Positions 63,084-64,000 of a DNA stretch of 64,000 nt are shown piece by piece. The position numbers and the translations under genes were made by a program. A model generated the notes under the pieces. The model was not told the DNA's origin, made no database searches, and was given only the letters and a program-made list of their open reading frames with translations. The DNA is taken from assembly GCF_002014975.1 (NCBI RefSeq), contig NZ_MUXV01000012.1, positions 31,828 to 95,827 on the forward strand. The letters run 5' to 3'. The stretch's first letter is position 1, and each line of letters begins with the position of its first letter. The stretch comes from Moraxella bovis (lineage in GTDB: Bacteria > Pseudomonadota > Gammaproteobacteria > Pseudomonadales > Moraxellaceae).

Positions 63084-63731
63084 ATGCAAACTTTCCAATA
63101 CGACAACTCCCATACCGATTATTTAGCCAGTCGTTGCCCCAAAATGGCAATGGCGATTGACAAAATTGGACACATTAACCGCCCTGTCAATCCCGATATT
63201 TTTAGCGAGCTGATACGGGCTATCATCGGTCAGCAGATTTCTAACTCCGTCGCTCACACCGTATGGCAACGCTTAATGAACTTAACCGACATCACACCGA
63301 CTGCCATTGCCAACTTATCGCCTGATGACTTGCAAGGGGTTGGTATATCGTATCGTAAGGTGGACTATATTCAGGGCATTGCGTGCGATATTTTGGACAA
63401 TCAGTTGGATTTGGATAGCCTGCACACGATGAGCGATGACGAGATAAAACAGGTGCTTGTTGCCTTTAAAGGTGTGGGCGAATGGACGGCACAAATGCTG
63501 ATGATTTTTAGTCTAAATCGTATGGACGTGTTAAGTCAGCATGATTTGGCGATTGTGCGTGGGCTTAGAATGTTGTACCGTCATCGTGAAATCACACCAA
63601 AATTCTTTGCCAAGTACCAAAGACGATTTGCCCCGTACAACTCGGTAGCAAGTCTGTATCTGTGGGCGATTGCAGGTGGGGCGTTGGGTTTGAGCGACCC
63701 GAAACCTACCCTTAAAAAAGCCAAATCTTAA
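63084..63731 (+). CDS. DNA-3-methyladenine glycosylase II-type (HhH-GPD)
   Basis: A 215 aa base-excision-repair glycosylase of the AlkA/HhH-GPD superfamily, which removes alkylated bases. The helix-hairpin-helix is LVAFKGVGEWTAQMLMIFSL, and the catalytic Asp is expected in LSQHDLAIVRG. SELIRAIIGQQISNSVAHTVW is the conserved N-terminal helix. There is no iron-sulfur cluster motif. The length is shorter than E. coli AlkA (282 aa), as in the small AlkA-like branch. It follows the YpsA-like gene by 32 bp on the same strand. Confidence 0.9.
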   Translation: MQTFQYDNSHTDYLASRCPKMAMAIDKIGHINRPVNPDIFSELIRAIIGQQISNSVAHTVWQRLMNLTDITPTAIANLSPDDLQGVGISYRKVDYIQGIACDILDNQLDLDSLHTMSDDEIKQVLVAFKGVGEWTAQMLMIFSLNRMDVLSQHDLAIVRGLRMLYRHREITPKFFAKYQRRFAPYNSVASLYLWAIAGGALGLSDPKPTLKKAKS

Positions 63732-64000
63732 TTGCCATCATCAGCTCAATTTGTTACAATGTACACTCTGCAACATGAAAAAATGCTACGCTCTCTGTTC
63801 ATGGCAAGTCTGCCAAACCATAACGGAAGCTGACCTTTCTACAAGCTCAGGGTGAATGATTTTTGTCGTAAAACTTAGGGCGTGCCTGCCCTTTATAACA
63901 CTATTTACAATGCCAAATATTTTACAAATAAAATAATGTTTTTGCATGAAAAATGGCTATCCGACCACTTAATTTTTTGTCTCTAGCCCAAAAAGTATGC
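63732..64000. repeat. Repeat cluster at the window end, including a partial MITE
   Basis: There is no gene. It holds a degraded GTTCG..CTGAG-type hairpin (about 63820-63860), then the MITE end TAGGGCGTGCCTGCC (63876-63890). From 63940 the sequence matches the complement of copy 1's right part (GCATGAAAAATGGCTATCCG then ACCACTTAA). The final 20 bases (CTCTAG..CAAAAAGTATGC) match an end of the element at 8832-8957. The repeats run off the window. Confidence 0.65.

Overview
The window is bacterial chromosome, moderately AT-rich (by eye a little over 40% G+C), and most likely from a Moraxella or a close relative in the Moraxellaceae. This assignment is inference. It rests on gammaproteobacterial-type proteins (CcmFGHI, SlyX, LptM, Uup, GreA), an OMP E/FadL-like porin, the very AT-rich spacers and many small palindromic repeats. 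I found no rRNA, tRNA, CRISPR array, prophage or intact insertion sequence.

Layout. 1-2.7 kb: sulfate ABC transporter cysT (cut by the window edge), cysW and a cysA that stops after its nucleotide-binding domain. 2.85-3.13 kb: a MITE-like element. 3.1-8.4 kb (minus): ccmF-ccmG-ccmH-ccmI joined by 4-bp overlaps, then adk with its own promoter. 9.0-10.3 kb: a DUF445 membrane protein. 10.3-11.0 kb: a gene-free spacer with three perfect DnaA boxes and a strong promoter over a palindrome. 11-17.7 kb: lipocalin, Mn-pyrophosphatase, a His-rich MliC-like lipoprotein, mrdA-rsmD, a second MITE, and a DegV protein. 18-20.8 kb: a PIN-toxin/antitoxin pair and transketolase. 21.0-21.7 kb: two tandem Kazal-like lipoproteins. 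21.8-23.2 kb: a gene graveyard holding kptA with two frameshifts, an antitoxin relic and a broken brnTA-like pair, all downstream of serS. 24.7-29.2 kb: small lipoproteins, orphan proteins, DUF441, ychF. 29.4-35.0 kb: a giant RTX protein with an M10-type zinc site. 35.3-38.4 kb: dps, folE, fabI, a YoaK-type protein. 38.7-42.1 kb: trpS - 58-codon ORF - NERD protein - scpA - scpB. 42.2-48.3 kb: lipid A-type acyltransferase, uup, slyX, OMP E/FadL-like porin, rpe. 48.3-53.3 kb: two small membrane proteins, greA with a leader terminator, a SirB2-like relic, azlCD, lptM, map, a TatD DNase. 53.3-56.3 kb: a TehA/SLAC1 protein, then a divergent hydrolase/AraC pair, both broken by single-base changes in homopolymers. 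56.5-62.5 kb: carA and carB, separated by two exported-protein genes. 62.5-64 kb: a YpsA-like protein, an AlkA-like glycosylase and a truncated repeat cluster.

How it fits together. Most genes are housekeeping: sulfur uptake, cytochrome c maturation, nucleotide and pyrimidine synthesis, cell wall elongation, chromosome segregation, translation. The accessory part looks like surface and host-interaction biology: the RTX protein, Kazal-like lipoproteins, lipocalin, the lysozyme-inhibitor-like lipoprotein and the porin. Genes also appear to be decaying at homopolymer runs. Nothing here is clearly a new defence or mobile system. The best leads are the Kazal-like pair, the RTX metalloprotease-like adhesin, the poly-T tract in the AraC regulator, the DnaA-box spacer and the MITE family that seems to carry a conserved short reading frame.
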